Notes: a model not told the origin generated them from the sequence alone. 64,000 nucleotides of DNA from Candidatus Gastranaerophilales bacterium (GCA_944325065.1 CALUYS010000009.1:1-64000); one strand, 5' to 3'. Counted from the stretch's first letter, positions 53,543-62,500 are shown. Numbers and translations: made by a program.

Positions 53543-54502
53543 ATGGAAAATATTTTAAATGATAATGAAAATAAACAATCAATGAGAAATATTTATGGAG
53601 AAATACTTGCATCATTTGGTGAAAAAAGAAAAGATATAGTTGTTTTAGATGCTGATTTATCAAGTTCTACCAAAACAAACATCTTTGCAAAAAAATACCC
53701 TAATAGATTTTTTAATGTTGGTATTGCAGAACAAAATTTAATAACACAAGCTTGTGGACTTAGCCTAACAGGCAAAAAAGCTTATGTATCATCTTTTGCA
53801 ATGTTTGCAACAGGTCGTGCGTGGGAACAAATAAGAAACACTATGTGCTATAACGATTTAGATGTAAAAATTGTCGCAACACATTGTGGATTAACAGTCG
53901 GCGAAGATGGTGCCTCTCATCAAGCTTTAGAAGACATCGCCATTATGAAAGCTATTCCTAATATTATGATTTATTCACCTTGTGATGCCTATGAAACAAA
54001 AAAAATACTCGAATTTTCTTTATCATACAATAAGCCTATGTATATTAGATTATCACGATGCGACGTTTATGATATCTTAAATGAAAAAAATAATTTTAAC
54101 CCATATAAAGCTTGTAAATTATTGAATGGAAATGATGCAACAATTATTTCAACAGGTGAATTTACTTATAATGCAATTAAAACTGCAAAAATATTAAAAG
54201 AAGAAGAAAATTTAAATATTGAAGTTATCCATATTGGAATGATAAAGCCAATTGATAAAGAAAATATAATTGAAATAGCAAAAAAACAAAAACCTATATT
54301 TACTTTGGAAAATCATTCAGTTATTGGCGGGCTCGGATCATCTGTTTGTGATGTTATATGTGATTCAAATTATCCTTGTCGCGTTATAAAATTTGGAGTT
54401 AATGATATATATGGTCAATCAGGAACTGTTGATGAATTACTTAAATATTACCATTTAACTCCAAAACAAATTGCAAATGAAATAAAAAAATATTTAGTAT
54501 AA
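53543..54502 (+). CDS. Transketolase, C-terminal subunit
   Basis: Pyrimidine-binding and C-terminal domains of the split transketolase (319 residues). Marks are VLDADLSSSTKT, RFFNVGIAEQNLITQACGLSLTG (with the catalytic Glu), THCGLTVGEDGASHQALEDIAIM and the C-terminal swivel LENHSVIGGLGS. It forms an alpha2-beta2 enzyme with the upstream subunit. ftsE starts 55 bases downstream after an AT-rich gap. Confidence 0.94.
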   Translation: MENILNDNENKQSMRNIYGEILASFGEKRKDIVVLDADLSSSTKTNIFAKKYPNRFFNVGIAEQNLITQACGLSLTGKKAYVSSFAMFATGRAWEQIRNTMCYNDLDVKIVATHCGLTVGEDGASHQALEDIAIMKAIPNIMIYSPCDAYETKKILEFSLSYNKPMYIRLSRCDVYDILNEKNNFNPYKACKLLNGNDATIISTGEFTYNAIKTAKILKEEENLNIEVIHIGMIKPIDKENIIEIAKKQKPIFTLENHSVIGGLGSSVCDVICDSNYPCRVIKFGVNDIYGQSGTVDELLKYYHLTPKQIANEIKKYLV

Positions 54503-54556
54503 AATATAAATATAAATGATATTTAGAAAATATAGGTTAGTTAAAATTTAAAAAAT

Positions 54557-55231
54557 ATGATAAAATTAATCAATGTATCAAAAAAATATAAAAACACGTA
54601 TGCACTAAAAAACGTAAATTTAAATATTAATGCAGGAGAATTTGTATTTTTAACAGGTGCATCAGGAGCTGGTAAATCAACTTTAATGAAACTTTTATAT
54701 CGTGAAGAAACTCCTTCAAATGGTGTTGTAACAATTGGGAATGTTAACGTTGCTAATTTACCAAATTATAAAGTTCCTAATTTACGTCGGTGTATGGGGA
54801 TAGTATTTCAAGATTATAAATTGCTTCACAATCAAAGCGTATATGACAATGTAGCTTATGTTATAAGAACACTTGGTTATAGCTCAAAAGAGATAGAAGC
54901 ACGAGTATTAGGTGCTTTGAAAATAGTTGATTTGGATAATAAAATAAAAGCCAAAGCAAATGAACTTTCAGGTGGTGAACAACAACGAGTATCAATAGCA
55001 CGTGCAATTGTAAATGGTCCACCTTTACTTATAGCTGATGAGCCAACTGGTAATTTAGATCCAAAAAATTCACTTGAAATTATGCAAATTTTGGAACAAA
55101 TAAATTTAAAAGGAATTACATTAATTATTTCGACACACGATAAAGCAATGGTTAATCATTTTCGAAAAAGAGTAATAACTTTACAAAATGGTGAAATAAT
55201 ACGAGATGAGTTAGGCGGTACGTATGAGTAA
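54557..55231 (+). CDS. ftsE: Cell-division ABC ATPase FtsE
   Basis: ATPase of the FtsEX complex, which couples the divisome to peptidoglycan hydrolase activation in the periplasm. The 224 residues contain Walker A GASGAGKST, the FtsE-typical LRRCMGIVFQDYKLLHNQSVYDNVAYV, signature LSGGEQQRVSIARAIVNGP and Walker B LLIADEPTGNLDP. It overlaps ftsX by eight bases. Confidence 0.95.
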   Translation: MIKLINVSKKYKNTYALKNVNLNINAGEFVFLTGASGAGKSTLMKLLYREETPSNGVVTIGNVNVANLPNYKVPNLRRCMGIVFQDYKLLHNQSVYDNVAYVIRTLGYSSKEIEARVLGALKIVDLDNKIKAKANELSGGEQQRVSIARAIVNGPPLLIADEPTGNLDPKNSLEIMQILEQINLKGITLIISTHDKAMVNHFRKRVITLQNGEIIRDELGGTYE

Positions 55232-56132
55232 TACACGAAATACAATAAAAAAACACGTAAAACCTCATATTCCAAAAGATATTATAACCGAACTGAGAAT
55301 AATATATCGTATAATAATGGAAGCATTATATAGCATAAAACGTACAGGTTGGGTTAATTTAGCAATAATATCAACACTTGTTGCAATTCTTACTATATTT
55401 GGAGCATTATTTAGAACATCAATATCAGTATCAACATTTGCACAGGCTATTGGTAATTCATTACAATTATCGGTATATGTAAAACCACAATACGATACAA
55501 GATTATTAGCTGAATCTATTTCTCGTCTTGATAATGTAAAATCAACTAAAATTACACCCAAAGAAATATCATGGAATAAATTAAGAAAAGAAATGGACAT
55601 GCCAAATATAAAAAACCCACTTCCTGATACTATTCATGTGCAAATTGACGAACCCAAAAATCTTGATATTGTTTTTCAAAAAATTAAAACATTAAATGGG
55701 GTTGAAGATTTAAATTATGCAAAGGATATAGCACAAAAAATGGAAATATTTAATTCTGTTGTTAGAACTGTCACAGTTATTGTTATAATTATATCAGCTA
55801 TCTTAACAATAACAATAATTAACAATACAATTCAGCTTGTTATTCAATCAAGAAAAGATGAAATTGAGATAATGCGGCTTATGGGTGTAAGTAATTGGTA
55901 TATAAGAACTCCACTAATACTTCAGGGTGCAATATATGGATTTTTAAGTGCAATTATATCTCTTATGCCAATGTCAGCAATACAAAATGGGCTAAATAAT
56001 GTTCATCACTTTTTTATGATTCCCGCACCTATATTTGCTGATAAGTTAGTTTCAGTTGCGATTTTTATTTTAGCAATAATATTCGCTTCCGGCGGTAGTA
56101 TTTTATCAATCAAAAAACATATTCAGGTATAA
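55224..56132 (+). CDS. ftsX: Cell-division membrane protein FtsX
   Basis: Four-helix membrane partner of FtsE (302 residues). The first helix lies around 40-60, the periplasmic domain spans roughly 70-170 (LSVYVKPQYDTRLLAESISRLDNV...), and three C-terminal helices carry the FtsX signature IQSRKDEIEIMRLMGVSNWYIRTPLILQGAIYG. The periplasmic loop normally recruits a coiled-coil M23 activator; the M23 protein at 44835-45956 is a candidate partner. Confidence 0.93.
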   Translation: MSNTRNTIKKHVKPHIPKDIITELRIIYRIIMEALYSIKRTGWVNLAIISTLVAILTIFGALFRTSISVSTFAQAIGNSLQLSVYVKPQYDTRLLAESISRLDNVKSTKITPKEISWNKLRKEMDMPNIKNPLPDTIHVQIDEPKNLDIVFQKIKTLNGVEDLNYAKDIAQKMEIFNSVVRTVTVIVIIISAILTITIINNTIQLVIQSRKDEIEIMRLMGVSNWYIRTPLILQGAIYGFLSAIISLMPMSAIQNGLNNVHHFFMIPAPIFADKLVSVAIFILAIIFASGGSILSIKKHIQV

Positions 56133-56137
56133 ATAAA

Positions 56138-56935
56138 ATGAATAATAATATGCAAAATATAATAAATAAATATGATGCTCTTCCTGCTATGCCAAATGTA
56201 GTTATAAAGGCATTAAATATAATAAAGTCTGAAAGTTCAGGTTTAAAAGAACTTGCAAAAATTATATCATATGATCATGCATTAACAACTCAAGTATTAA
56301 AACTTGTAAATTCTGCATATTATGGACTTCCAAAACAAATTACATCAATACAAAATGCAATATCACTTTTGGGATTTAATGAAATACGTAAAACAGTTAT
56401 TGCAATAACATTAAAACCAATGCTTACATCTAGAGGTGGAAGAGATTTATGGGAACATTCGATAATTTCAGCAATAGCTTGTGAATTTTTAGCAAAACAA
56501 GTTAATATAATAAAACCTGAGGATGCTTTTATTGTTGCCTTCTTACATGATATTGGAAAAATTGTATTAAATCATTCTTCACCAATTGCATATAATAAAG
56601 TAAAAACTCTTATAAGTGAAGGAAATAATATACTTGAAGTAGAAAATTTATTAATTGGATCAACTCATACTGATATTGGTTTTAAACTCGCAAAAAAATG
56701 GCAACTACCTATTATTATTGCAAATTGCATCAAATATCACCATAATCCAATACAATCATCAATATCTAATGTAGTTGCTCTTGTAACATATGCTGATATA
56801 ATTGCTCATTGCGATTATACTAATAAAAATATTGATAATATAAAAAAACTTATCCGACTTGAAAATAATATGACTGATGTTTTGTCAGATATAATTTTTG
56901 AACAAGCTTCAAAATTAATTGAAAGTTTAAATTAA
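56138..56935 (+). CDS. HDOD-domain signalling protein
   Basis: A 265-residue HDOD protein (HD-related output domain): LPAMPNVVIKALNII, IISYDHALTTQVLKLVNSAYYGLP, SIQNAISLLGFNEIRKTVI and FLHDIGKIVLNHS, followed by KYHHNP. An HD pair (HD in FLHDIGK) is retained, while many HDOD proteins have lost it. Such proteins regulate motility, biofilm or stress responses. It starts five bases after ftsX, so it is in that operon. It overlaps the convergent gene by four bases. Confidence 0.87.
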   Translation: MNNNMQNIINKYDALPAMPNVVIKALNIIKSESSGLKELAKIISYDHALTTQVLKLVNSAYYGLPKQITSIQNAISLLGFNEIRKTVIAITLKPMLTSRGGRDLWEHSIISAIACEFLAKQVNIIKPEDAFIVAFLHDIGKIVLNHSSPIAYNKVKTLISEGNNILEVENLLIGSTHTDIGFKLAKKWQLPIIIANCIKYHHNPIQSSISNVVALVTYADIIAHCDYTNKNIDNIKKLIRLENNMTDVLSDIIFEQASKLIESLN

Positions 56936-57840
56936 GCTTTTAAATATTTGGTATTGCTTTGTTTATTATTCATAACGGTCGGATCTTCTTTTATCATTTG
57001 TCTTACTGTTTTTTCATTTAGTTTAGGCAAGCCTATACCTAGCAATAATGGAACAAATAAAAATGTAGATAAGAAATCAAAAAAACTATTCATAAATTTA
57101 GCTTTTCTAACATAATTATTATCACTTTTTGCGAATAATTCTGTTAGGGATTTTAAATGAATTGTTTTTTGAGAATCATTATTTATTTTCTTGAACATAT
57201 TTGCAATATCAACTTTTGAAGCTTTTTCAAAATCAACTGCACCATTTTCTGGTTTAAAATTTTTATATAAATCAGCGACTAGTTTTTTTAATTTTTTATC
57301 AGAAGAAAAAAACTTTTTTGCATCTCCGCCATTATCATTTAAGAATTTTGAAAATCCATAAAAACCTTCTTTATAATCATCAATTTTACTATATTTAGAC
57401 ACAAGCTGAGCACTTGATAATATATTTGTTTTTCCAAAAGGATTGAATAAATTTATAGTTTTTACAAAAGAATTAGCTTTATGATTTCCTTGAAGTAGAG
57501 CATATCCTGATTTTTTAGCAGATAAAGCAGACATTATATTTCTCAAAGAAAACGATCCCATCATCATAACAATAATAGTTGTCACATCTCTTTGTAGAAT
57601 TTCTGCACGTTCAGTATTATCCCTTGCTTTTATTAAACGTGGAATTAAAATAGCTCCAGTTGACACAAGTCCTAAAGCTAAAACGGGCATTGATATTCCT
57701 GAATATTCTATTTGCTGATTAAGTTTGTGCAAAAAACTATTTGGATTTGCTCCAAAACCAAGATTAAATGATTTATTTTTAACATTTTGTTTTATATTTC
57801 TAATATTATCAACATTTTTTTGAAAACTATTTACTTTCAA
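56932..57840 (-). CDS. Membrane protein with FG-type leader, unknown (operon partner 2)
   Basis: A 302-residue protein I do not recognise. It opens with an Asn/Lys-rich stretch and SFNLGFGANPN (about 23-34), then has hydrophobic helices at about 53-70, 88-105 and 243-262 (FFDFLSTFLFVPLLLGIGLP). The middle is soluble and helical. Its ATG overlaps the stop of the upstream unknown gene by four bases, so the pair is co-translated and may form a complex. Confidence 0.65.
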   Translation of the reverse strand: MKVNSFQKNVDNIRNIKQNVKNKSFNLGFGANPNSFLHKLNQQIEYSGISMPVLALGLVSTGAILIPRLIKARDNTERAEILQRDVTTIIVMMMGSFSLRNIMSALSAKKSGYALLQGNHKANSFVKTINLFNPFGKTNILSSAQLVSKYSKIDDYKEGFYGFSKFLNDNGGDAKKFFSSDKKLKKLVADLYKNFKPENGAVDFEKASKVDIANMFKKINNDSQKTIHLKSLTELFAKSDNNYVRKAKFMNSFFDFLSTFLFVPLLLGIGLPKLNEKTVRQMIKEDPTVMNNKQSNTKYLKA

Positions 57841-58880
57841 TGAAGAACCTCCTTTTTTAAGGATTCATTTGTTAGATTTTGAGAACTTATTGGTGTCGAC
57901 TCATTTTGTGATTTTAGACCTGCCAAAGCAGGATTTTCTTTATTACTCATATAAAGTTTAGGAAGAAAAGAAACAACTGCCATCGTTCCTACTGTCATAA
58001 AAATATTTAAAAATACACGAAACACACTTCTTGTTTTATTAAAATTCTTTGTAAATTTACTTGCATCAAAAGAATTTACTGATTTTTTTATACTATTTGA
58101 CATATCTTTTGTATAATTTTCGAGTTCATCAAAAAACTTATGAATATTACGATTATATTTATTAGCTTTACCTATCGTTACTTCCACAAAGTCTTTTGAA
58201 GAATCTTCTTGATTTTGCTTAATTATTTTTGAAATATCATTACCTAATTTATCAAGTATATCATCTTTTGTATTTTCTTGTGCTTTATTAAAAAGTTTTT
58301 TAAAAAATCCTTTTTTAGGAGCATTTAAAGCATTTTCGAATCTTTGAGCAAATTCTTTAGCTTTTTCGTTTATATCTTTTCCTTTGTAGTTTGCATTTTC
58401 AAGTATATTTATAAAAGTATCACTATAGAATTTTGAGCTAATACCTTTTTCATCTTTCAAATTTTTAGCATTTTTTAAAGAGTCAGCTAAAACGTCACTT
58501 AAAGCATTTATAATGTTTAAAGAAACTTCTCCTGCTTTGTGTTTTATTGTTGCTGTTTTTAAAATAGCAGCAGGAACTAAGAACAAAGAAGGACCTGTCA
58601 CAAATTCACGGATAGCAACCTCAGCTGCATGGGCATAATTAAGATGTCCCAATTCTTCTTTATTTCGCCCAAGAGCAGTTATTGTTCTTGGGATATTCGT
58701 ACCCAAATTATCTTGAATTGTAAAAGAAGCTGCCAAACCGCCTCGTTCAATAGCATCCATAGTGGCAACAACAATATTATCAAATCCTTTGAACGAAGTT
58801 TTATCGTCTTTTTTTGATTTATTATTTTGTGTCCCACTATAATTTAAATTTCCGCAAAAATTATTTCGACTTATTTCCAT
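57837..58880 (-). CDS. Membrane protein with FCG/SFKG-type leader, unknown (operon partner 1)
   Basis: A 347-residue unrecognised protein starting MEISRNNFCGNLNYSG, followed by TSFKGFDN near residue 30. The ATG at 58880 is preferred to 58886 because AAGGA gives six-base spacing to it. A weakly hydrophobic stretch FVTGPSLFLVPAAIL (about 91-105), a long charged helical middle and one clear membrane helix near the end (FLNIFMTVGTMAVVSFLP) are visible. A terminator-like hairpin lies 30-60 bases upstream. Confidence 0.65.
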   Translation of the reverse strand: MEISRNNFCGNLNYSGTQNNKSKKDDKTSFKGFDNIVVATMDAIERGGLAASFTIQDNLGTNIPRTITALGRNKEELGHLNYAHAAEVAIREFVTGPSLFLVPAAILKTATIKHKAGEVSLNIINALSDVLADSLKNAKNLKDEKGISSKFYSDTFINILENANYKGKDINEKAKEFAQRFENALNAPKKGFFKKLFNKAQENTKDDILDKLGNDISKIIKQNQEDSSKDFVEVTIGKANKYNRNIHKFFDELENYTKDMSNSIKKSVNSFDASKFTKNFNKTRSVFRVFLNIFMTVGTMAVVSFLPKLYMSNKENPALAGLKSQNESTPISSQNLTNESLKKEVLH

Positions 58881-58912
58881 ATACATTCCTTCACTACCTA
58901 TTTAAAACCCTT

Positions 58913-58943
58913 AAAAAAAAAATTTGCTAGTATAACTAGCAAA
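58913..58943 (-). terminator. Hairpin with T10 tail on the minus strand
   Basis: Minus-strand TTTGCTAG (58943-58936), a 5-base loop, and CTAGCAAA (58930-58923) are followed directly by ten T residues (58922-58913). This is a canonical intrinsic terminator. It ends transcripts from the zincin gene at 59116-61626, which would run antisense through tRNA-Ala, or acts as an attenuator ahead of the two-gene membrane operon. Confidence 0.75.
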
Positions 58944-58976
58944 TGTTAACTTTTTTTTACAAAAATATAATGCATA

Positions 58977-59005
58977 TTGGATTTTTCTTTAAATTGTAAT
59001 ACAAT
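58977..59005 (+). promoter_or_regulatory. Predicted promoter of tRNA-Ala
   Basis: TTGGAT (58977-58982) and TACAAT (59000-59005) are 17 bases apart, with the tRNA starting at 59022. Confidence 0.65.
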
Positions 59006-59021
59006 AGATTATAGTTTCTTT

Positions 59022-59094
59022 GGGACATTGGCACAGTTGGTAGCGCACAACACTGGCAGTGTTGGGGTCAGGGGTTCAAATCCCCTATGTTCCA
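59022..59094 (+). tRNA. tRNA-Ala (anticodon GGC)
   Basis: A 73-base cloverleaf with acceptor GGGACAT/ATGTTCC that includes the G3-U70 pair diagnostic of alanine. The anticodon stem CAACA/TGTTG has loop CTGGCAG (anticodon GGC at 59055-59057) and the T-arm is AGGGG/CCCCT with TTCAAAT. CCA is not encoded. Confidence 0.95.
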
Positions 59095-59115
59095 AATAAA
59101 TGATTAATAATTTTA

Positions 59116-61626
59116 TTATTGCGTTAATCTTTTAATCCATTCTGTACCGAATTTTTCTAAACCTCTGTTTGCCCAATTGAAATAAAGATTAAGTTTTGTT
59201 TTAACACCTTGAGGTAAGTTTCTAAAAGCATTCATTACGTTTGCAAAAGATGTGCGGAGGTTGCACTCAGAAATCTTTATCTTATCACTACCAGAACCAT
59301 TCTTACAATATTCATTTCTGGTAGATTCATATTCATAATATTTAACTACTACATTGGGTATCTCGTTTTTTATAGATAACAAGCTATTTTTTCCCGCCTT
59401 GTATTTCTCTAATTTGGAGTTTATCAAGTTTGTTCTAGCGTCTTTTATCTTATTTCTAATTTCTGTTTTAAGGTTTGTTATATGTGTATTGATAGCATTC
59501 TGTAAAGTTTCGTCGAATGATTCTATATAGACTTCATCCTCTTGAAGTTTAACTTGAAGATCTTGACCATAATTGCTAGATACATAAAAATTTGTCATAT
59601 CTTTTTTATAATTATAAAGATTGGTAATTAGCTCTGATACTTCAGCAAATAATGCAGATTTGTTTTCGGGGTTTTCTGAAACACATTTTTTATATCTATC
59701 TAGTGTATCTTTAATCTGACTATAACTTGGGTCTAAGTCTTTTTCGAATAACGGTTCTAGCCTTGATATTGCACGATCCATATTATTTCTCTGATTCCTA
59801 ATTATGCTATACATTCTTCTACATAATTCTTCGTCATCAACATACTTTTCTAGAGTTTGATCATTTTTATTAAATTCTTTTAAAACGCTTCTGTTTTGAA
59901 CATTTTCTTCTATATTTTTAACTGATTTTAATATACTCTTACGAGATTCGTGCTCCTTCAATGCATTAAATAATTCCGTTACGCCTGAGCTTTCATATAT
60001 ATGTCTGGCATTATCAATCATCTCTTTTTGGTTTTCACGAGTCATATTTTTAAAGTCAACATATTGCCCAAGCTCAGATATTTTACTATTAATAAAGGAT
60101 TTATCAGAGGACGAAAAGTCGGGATCTGCCATTAATTTGTCTAATGCATTCAAATTAGTTTCCGGATAATTATCCAAAGAATTATTTATTTCTTTAAGTG
60201 CATTTAAAAATATATAACTTTCAACTTTTGGGTTTGTTGATAACTCGTCAATCTGTTTTGAAAGTTCTATAGTATTTCTACCAAAAGCTTTTGCTTGTTC
60301 TAATTGACTCTTTAATTGTTCATACGTTTTAACATCGCTATCATTTTTTAATCCTATAATTAAATCATTAATTCTTGGCATAAGAATACTGTCACTTTGT
60401 TTGTTCATTTTTTCTTTTAAACTTTGCATTAATACAATTTGAGATTCATACACTTTAATTTGCTCATCGAGCTCAGCTGTAGTGTTAATTTTTGCTTCTA
60501 ATTCAATAAATGTTTCTTCATCAGGTATTTGTCCTGCTATTTTTCTCATATCTTCTCTTGGTATAATATATTCTAACAAATGTTCAAAACACTCATCAAT
60601 TTTAGTTCTATTTCCTGTTGTTTCTAAATCTTCTTCACTCACATTTTTTAAATCTTCTTCACTCAAATTTATCTCTGTTAGATATTGCAACGTTTCTTTT
60701 GCACCCTTCTCATTAATCAAATATTCTGGTAATAATTGAACTATATGGAGAAATTTATTTTCTTCAGAACCTTGAGATAAAAATTTGTTTAAAGATAAAC
60801 CTGTTTTTGTCTTACAATACTCGTTAAGTTGTGCTACAATTTTTTTTGCTTGTACTTTTCGACCAGTTTCTGTTCCTTTGTCTTGGGAATAAAATGTACC
60901 ATATGGCACACCACATACTTCTTCAAATCCACTTAATATTTGAGTTATATGTGCTCCTCTTTCCTTTGCATGTGAGTAATAACTTTTTTGATCTTTTTTC
61001 GAAGCAATATATTTAGCATTAAACCCACTCTCATCTTCCACTAATGCTTGAGCTTGACCTGATAAGATCGTTCTATCAGGAAAAAATCTCAAAAGACCTT
61101 GAGTATAATGTGTTAATTCATGACGTATCATAGACCTCAAGAACTTGCCTTTGCCAACCTTTTCATCATGTAACAGACGATCTAAATTGTTCCAGTCTGT
61201 GGCATAAGATGCAAGTCCAATAGCATTAAAATGCTCGTTAAAAAAACCTCCAGCTCCACTGCGGTGTGGAAAACATACATCAACGGCTCTATGGTTCCTA
61301 AGATTTTCAAGCCCAGCACCTTTCATTATTTCGTTTTTATATACATCATTAAACATCTTAAGAATTTCACATAAATTCAGAATTTCTTTATGACTACCCA
61401 TAGGATTTATTTTATCTTGTACAACATGATTTATAAGCTCTAATTCCGATTGTTTATCTTTAGCTGATAATGCAACAACTTCCTGTTTAACACTGTCAAT
61501 ATGGGTGGCATAAAAATTTTCACCAAAAATGTTTTGCATGATTGACTCTTTAATACCTTTTTCGATTGGTGGATTTGGTTTCCCGTTGAACATATTCAAC
61601 AAAAAGTTTAGCTCATAACTTGTCAC
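59116..61626 (-). CDS. Zincin-like metallopeptidase candidate with long coiled-coil tail
   Basis: An 836-residue frame counted from a GTG without ribosome-binding site; the true start is probably 61830 (see upstream feature). Near the N-terminus (about 168-174) RHELTHYTQG supplies an HExxH zinc motif, and KERGAH (Glu about 222) could be the third ligand. Preceding sequence (VCFPHRSGAGGFFNEHFNAIGLA) fits a beta-strand edge before the active-site helix. From about 330 to 800 the chain is almost wholly charged helix, suggesting an extended coiled coil. There is no membrane segment. I do not recognise the family. Function could be a secreted or injected protease, but that is inference. Confidence 0.7.
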   Translation of the reverse strand: MTSYELNFLLNMFNGKPNPPIEKGIKESIMQNIFGENFYATHIDSVKQEVVALSAKDKQSELELINHVVQDKINPMGSHKEILNLCEILKMFNDVYKNEIMKGAGLENLRNHRAVDVCFPHRSGAGGFFNEHFNAIGLASYATDWNNLDRLLHDEKVGKGKFLRSMIRHELTHYTQGLLRFFPDRTILSGQAQALVEDESGFNAKYIASKKDQKSYYSHAKERGAHITQILSGFEEVCGVPYGTFYSQDKGTETGRKVQAKKIVAQLNEYCKTKTGLSLNKFLSQGSEENKFLHIVQLLPEYLINEKGAKETLQYLTEINLSEEDLKNVSEEDLETTGNRTKIDECFEHLLEYIIPREDMRKIAGQIPDEETFIELEAKINTTAELDEQIKVYESQIVLMQSLKEKMNKQSDSILMPRINDLIIGLKNDSDVKTYEQLKSQLEQAKAFGRNTIELSKQIDELSTNPKVESYIFLNALKEINNSLDNYPETNLNALDKLMADPDFSSSDKSFINSKISELGQYVDFKNMTRENQKEMIDNARHIYESSGVTELFNALKEHESRKSILKSVKNIEENVQNRSVLKEFNKNDQTLEKYVDDEELCRRMYSIIRNQRNNMDRAISRLEPLFEKDLDPSYSQIKDTLDRYKKCVSENPENKSALFAEVSELITNLYNYKKDMTNFYVSSNYGQDLQVKLQEDEVYIESFDETLQNAINTHITNLKTEIRNKIKDARTNLINSKLEKYKAGKNSLLSIKNEIPNVVVKYYEYESTRNEYCKNGSGSDKIKISECNLRTSFANVMNAFRNLPQGVKTKLNLYFNWANRGLEKFGTEWIKRLTQ

Positions 61627-61830
61627 GTTTGCAAGAGAGTTTTCACATGCATATATTATTAAATAGTCATCTGAAATTAAACTTTTTTTTAAGCCGTCTT
61701 TCTTTTTATTTTCAAACCAAGCTTCTTGATCAGGATTAAGATTAGGGACATTAACACTTTTTCTTGCTACACTTGTACGTACATCAGTATTTACGCTTGT
61801 CCTTCAAGGGTGCTGTATTTTTCCAATCAT
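61627..61830 (-). pseudogene. Upstream in-frame extension of the zincin gene carrying one UGA
   Basis: An ATG at 61830 with ribosome-binding site GGAG (GGAGATATAAATT before it) opens the same frame as the 836-codon gene, 68 codons upstream. Codon 9 is TGA (61806-61804); the other 59 codons are open and read like protein, for example NVPNLNPDQEAWFENKKKDG. So the gene was probably 904 codons and a single nonsense change, a recoding event or a sequence error separates the start from the body. TGA serves as an ordinary stop elsewhere in the window. Confidence 0.65.
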
Positions 61831-62161
61831 AATTTATATCTCCTATTATAAAAATAACTACAATTATAAAAACAATTGTAAAAAATATTTACTATTATTG
61901 CAGTATTTTTATTTTTTTACATTTCGTTACATTTTATAAACGGTGAATTTAAGGATTAATCTTAACAATATGAATTTTGAACACTTGTTCAGATGGAATA
62001 TAAAGTAAGTTTTTTTCATATTTAACCATAAATATTAAACAGCTTGATTATTTGCCTTTTATTCTTTTTAATTATATTTTATATGCTTCAAAACGAACTA
62101 ATTTTTATTCATTTATTTGCTTCTTTGATGCTTAAATCAATATCTCCTCTATTTAAACGTC
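61831..62161. other. AT-rich intergenic region, no gene seen
   Basis: About 330 bases between the zincin gene and the second IS30 fragment. I see only AT-rich sequence with no open frame of note and no hairpin with a T tail. Confidence 0.45.
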
Positions 62162-62500
62162 TTAATAATAAATACCATAATTTATTTTTTGGGTAAAATA
62201 TCCATATTTTAAGTTATTTTTAATAAAATCTTGTACCCAACGTAATAATAGATATGGATTTTCTCGTTTATGTGATTCTTTCCACTTATTTTTTACTCTG
62301 ATGTCTGTTTGAGAACCTATGTATTTACCTTTGTAATAAAGGGCTTCTGGACGATTTAATTCTCTTGATATCGTACTTGGGCTTCTGCCTAATTCTTTTG
62401 CTATTTTTCGTATTGATAATCCTTCTCCTTGAAGTATTGTTATTTTATTTTGTTCTATAAAATTTAAATGTTCTAAAATTGTTTCATATTTACTATTTCA
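62162..62500 (-). pseudogene. IS30-family transposase N-terminal fragment (copy 2)
   Basis: The same HTH-encoding segment as at 118-282. Bases 121-242 and 62324-62445 match without gaps apart from two or three mismatches. In this copy the frame continues past the helix-turn-helix (YYKGKYIGSQTDIRVKNKWKESH...RWVQDFIKNNLKYG) to a TAA at 62162-62164, but the expected ATG (62488) is out of frame because of changes near the start. There is no catalytic DDE region. This is a second decayed copy of the same element. Confidence 0.75.

Noticed and set aside
61804-61806. UGA as selenocysteine or a reassigned codon in the zincin gene
   Set aside because: No SECIS-like hairpin is evident just downstream, the position (codon 9) is not in a catalytic motif, and TGA ends other genes here, for example the DUF4127 gene.
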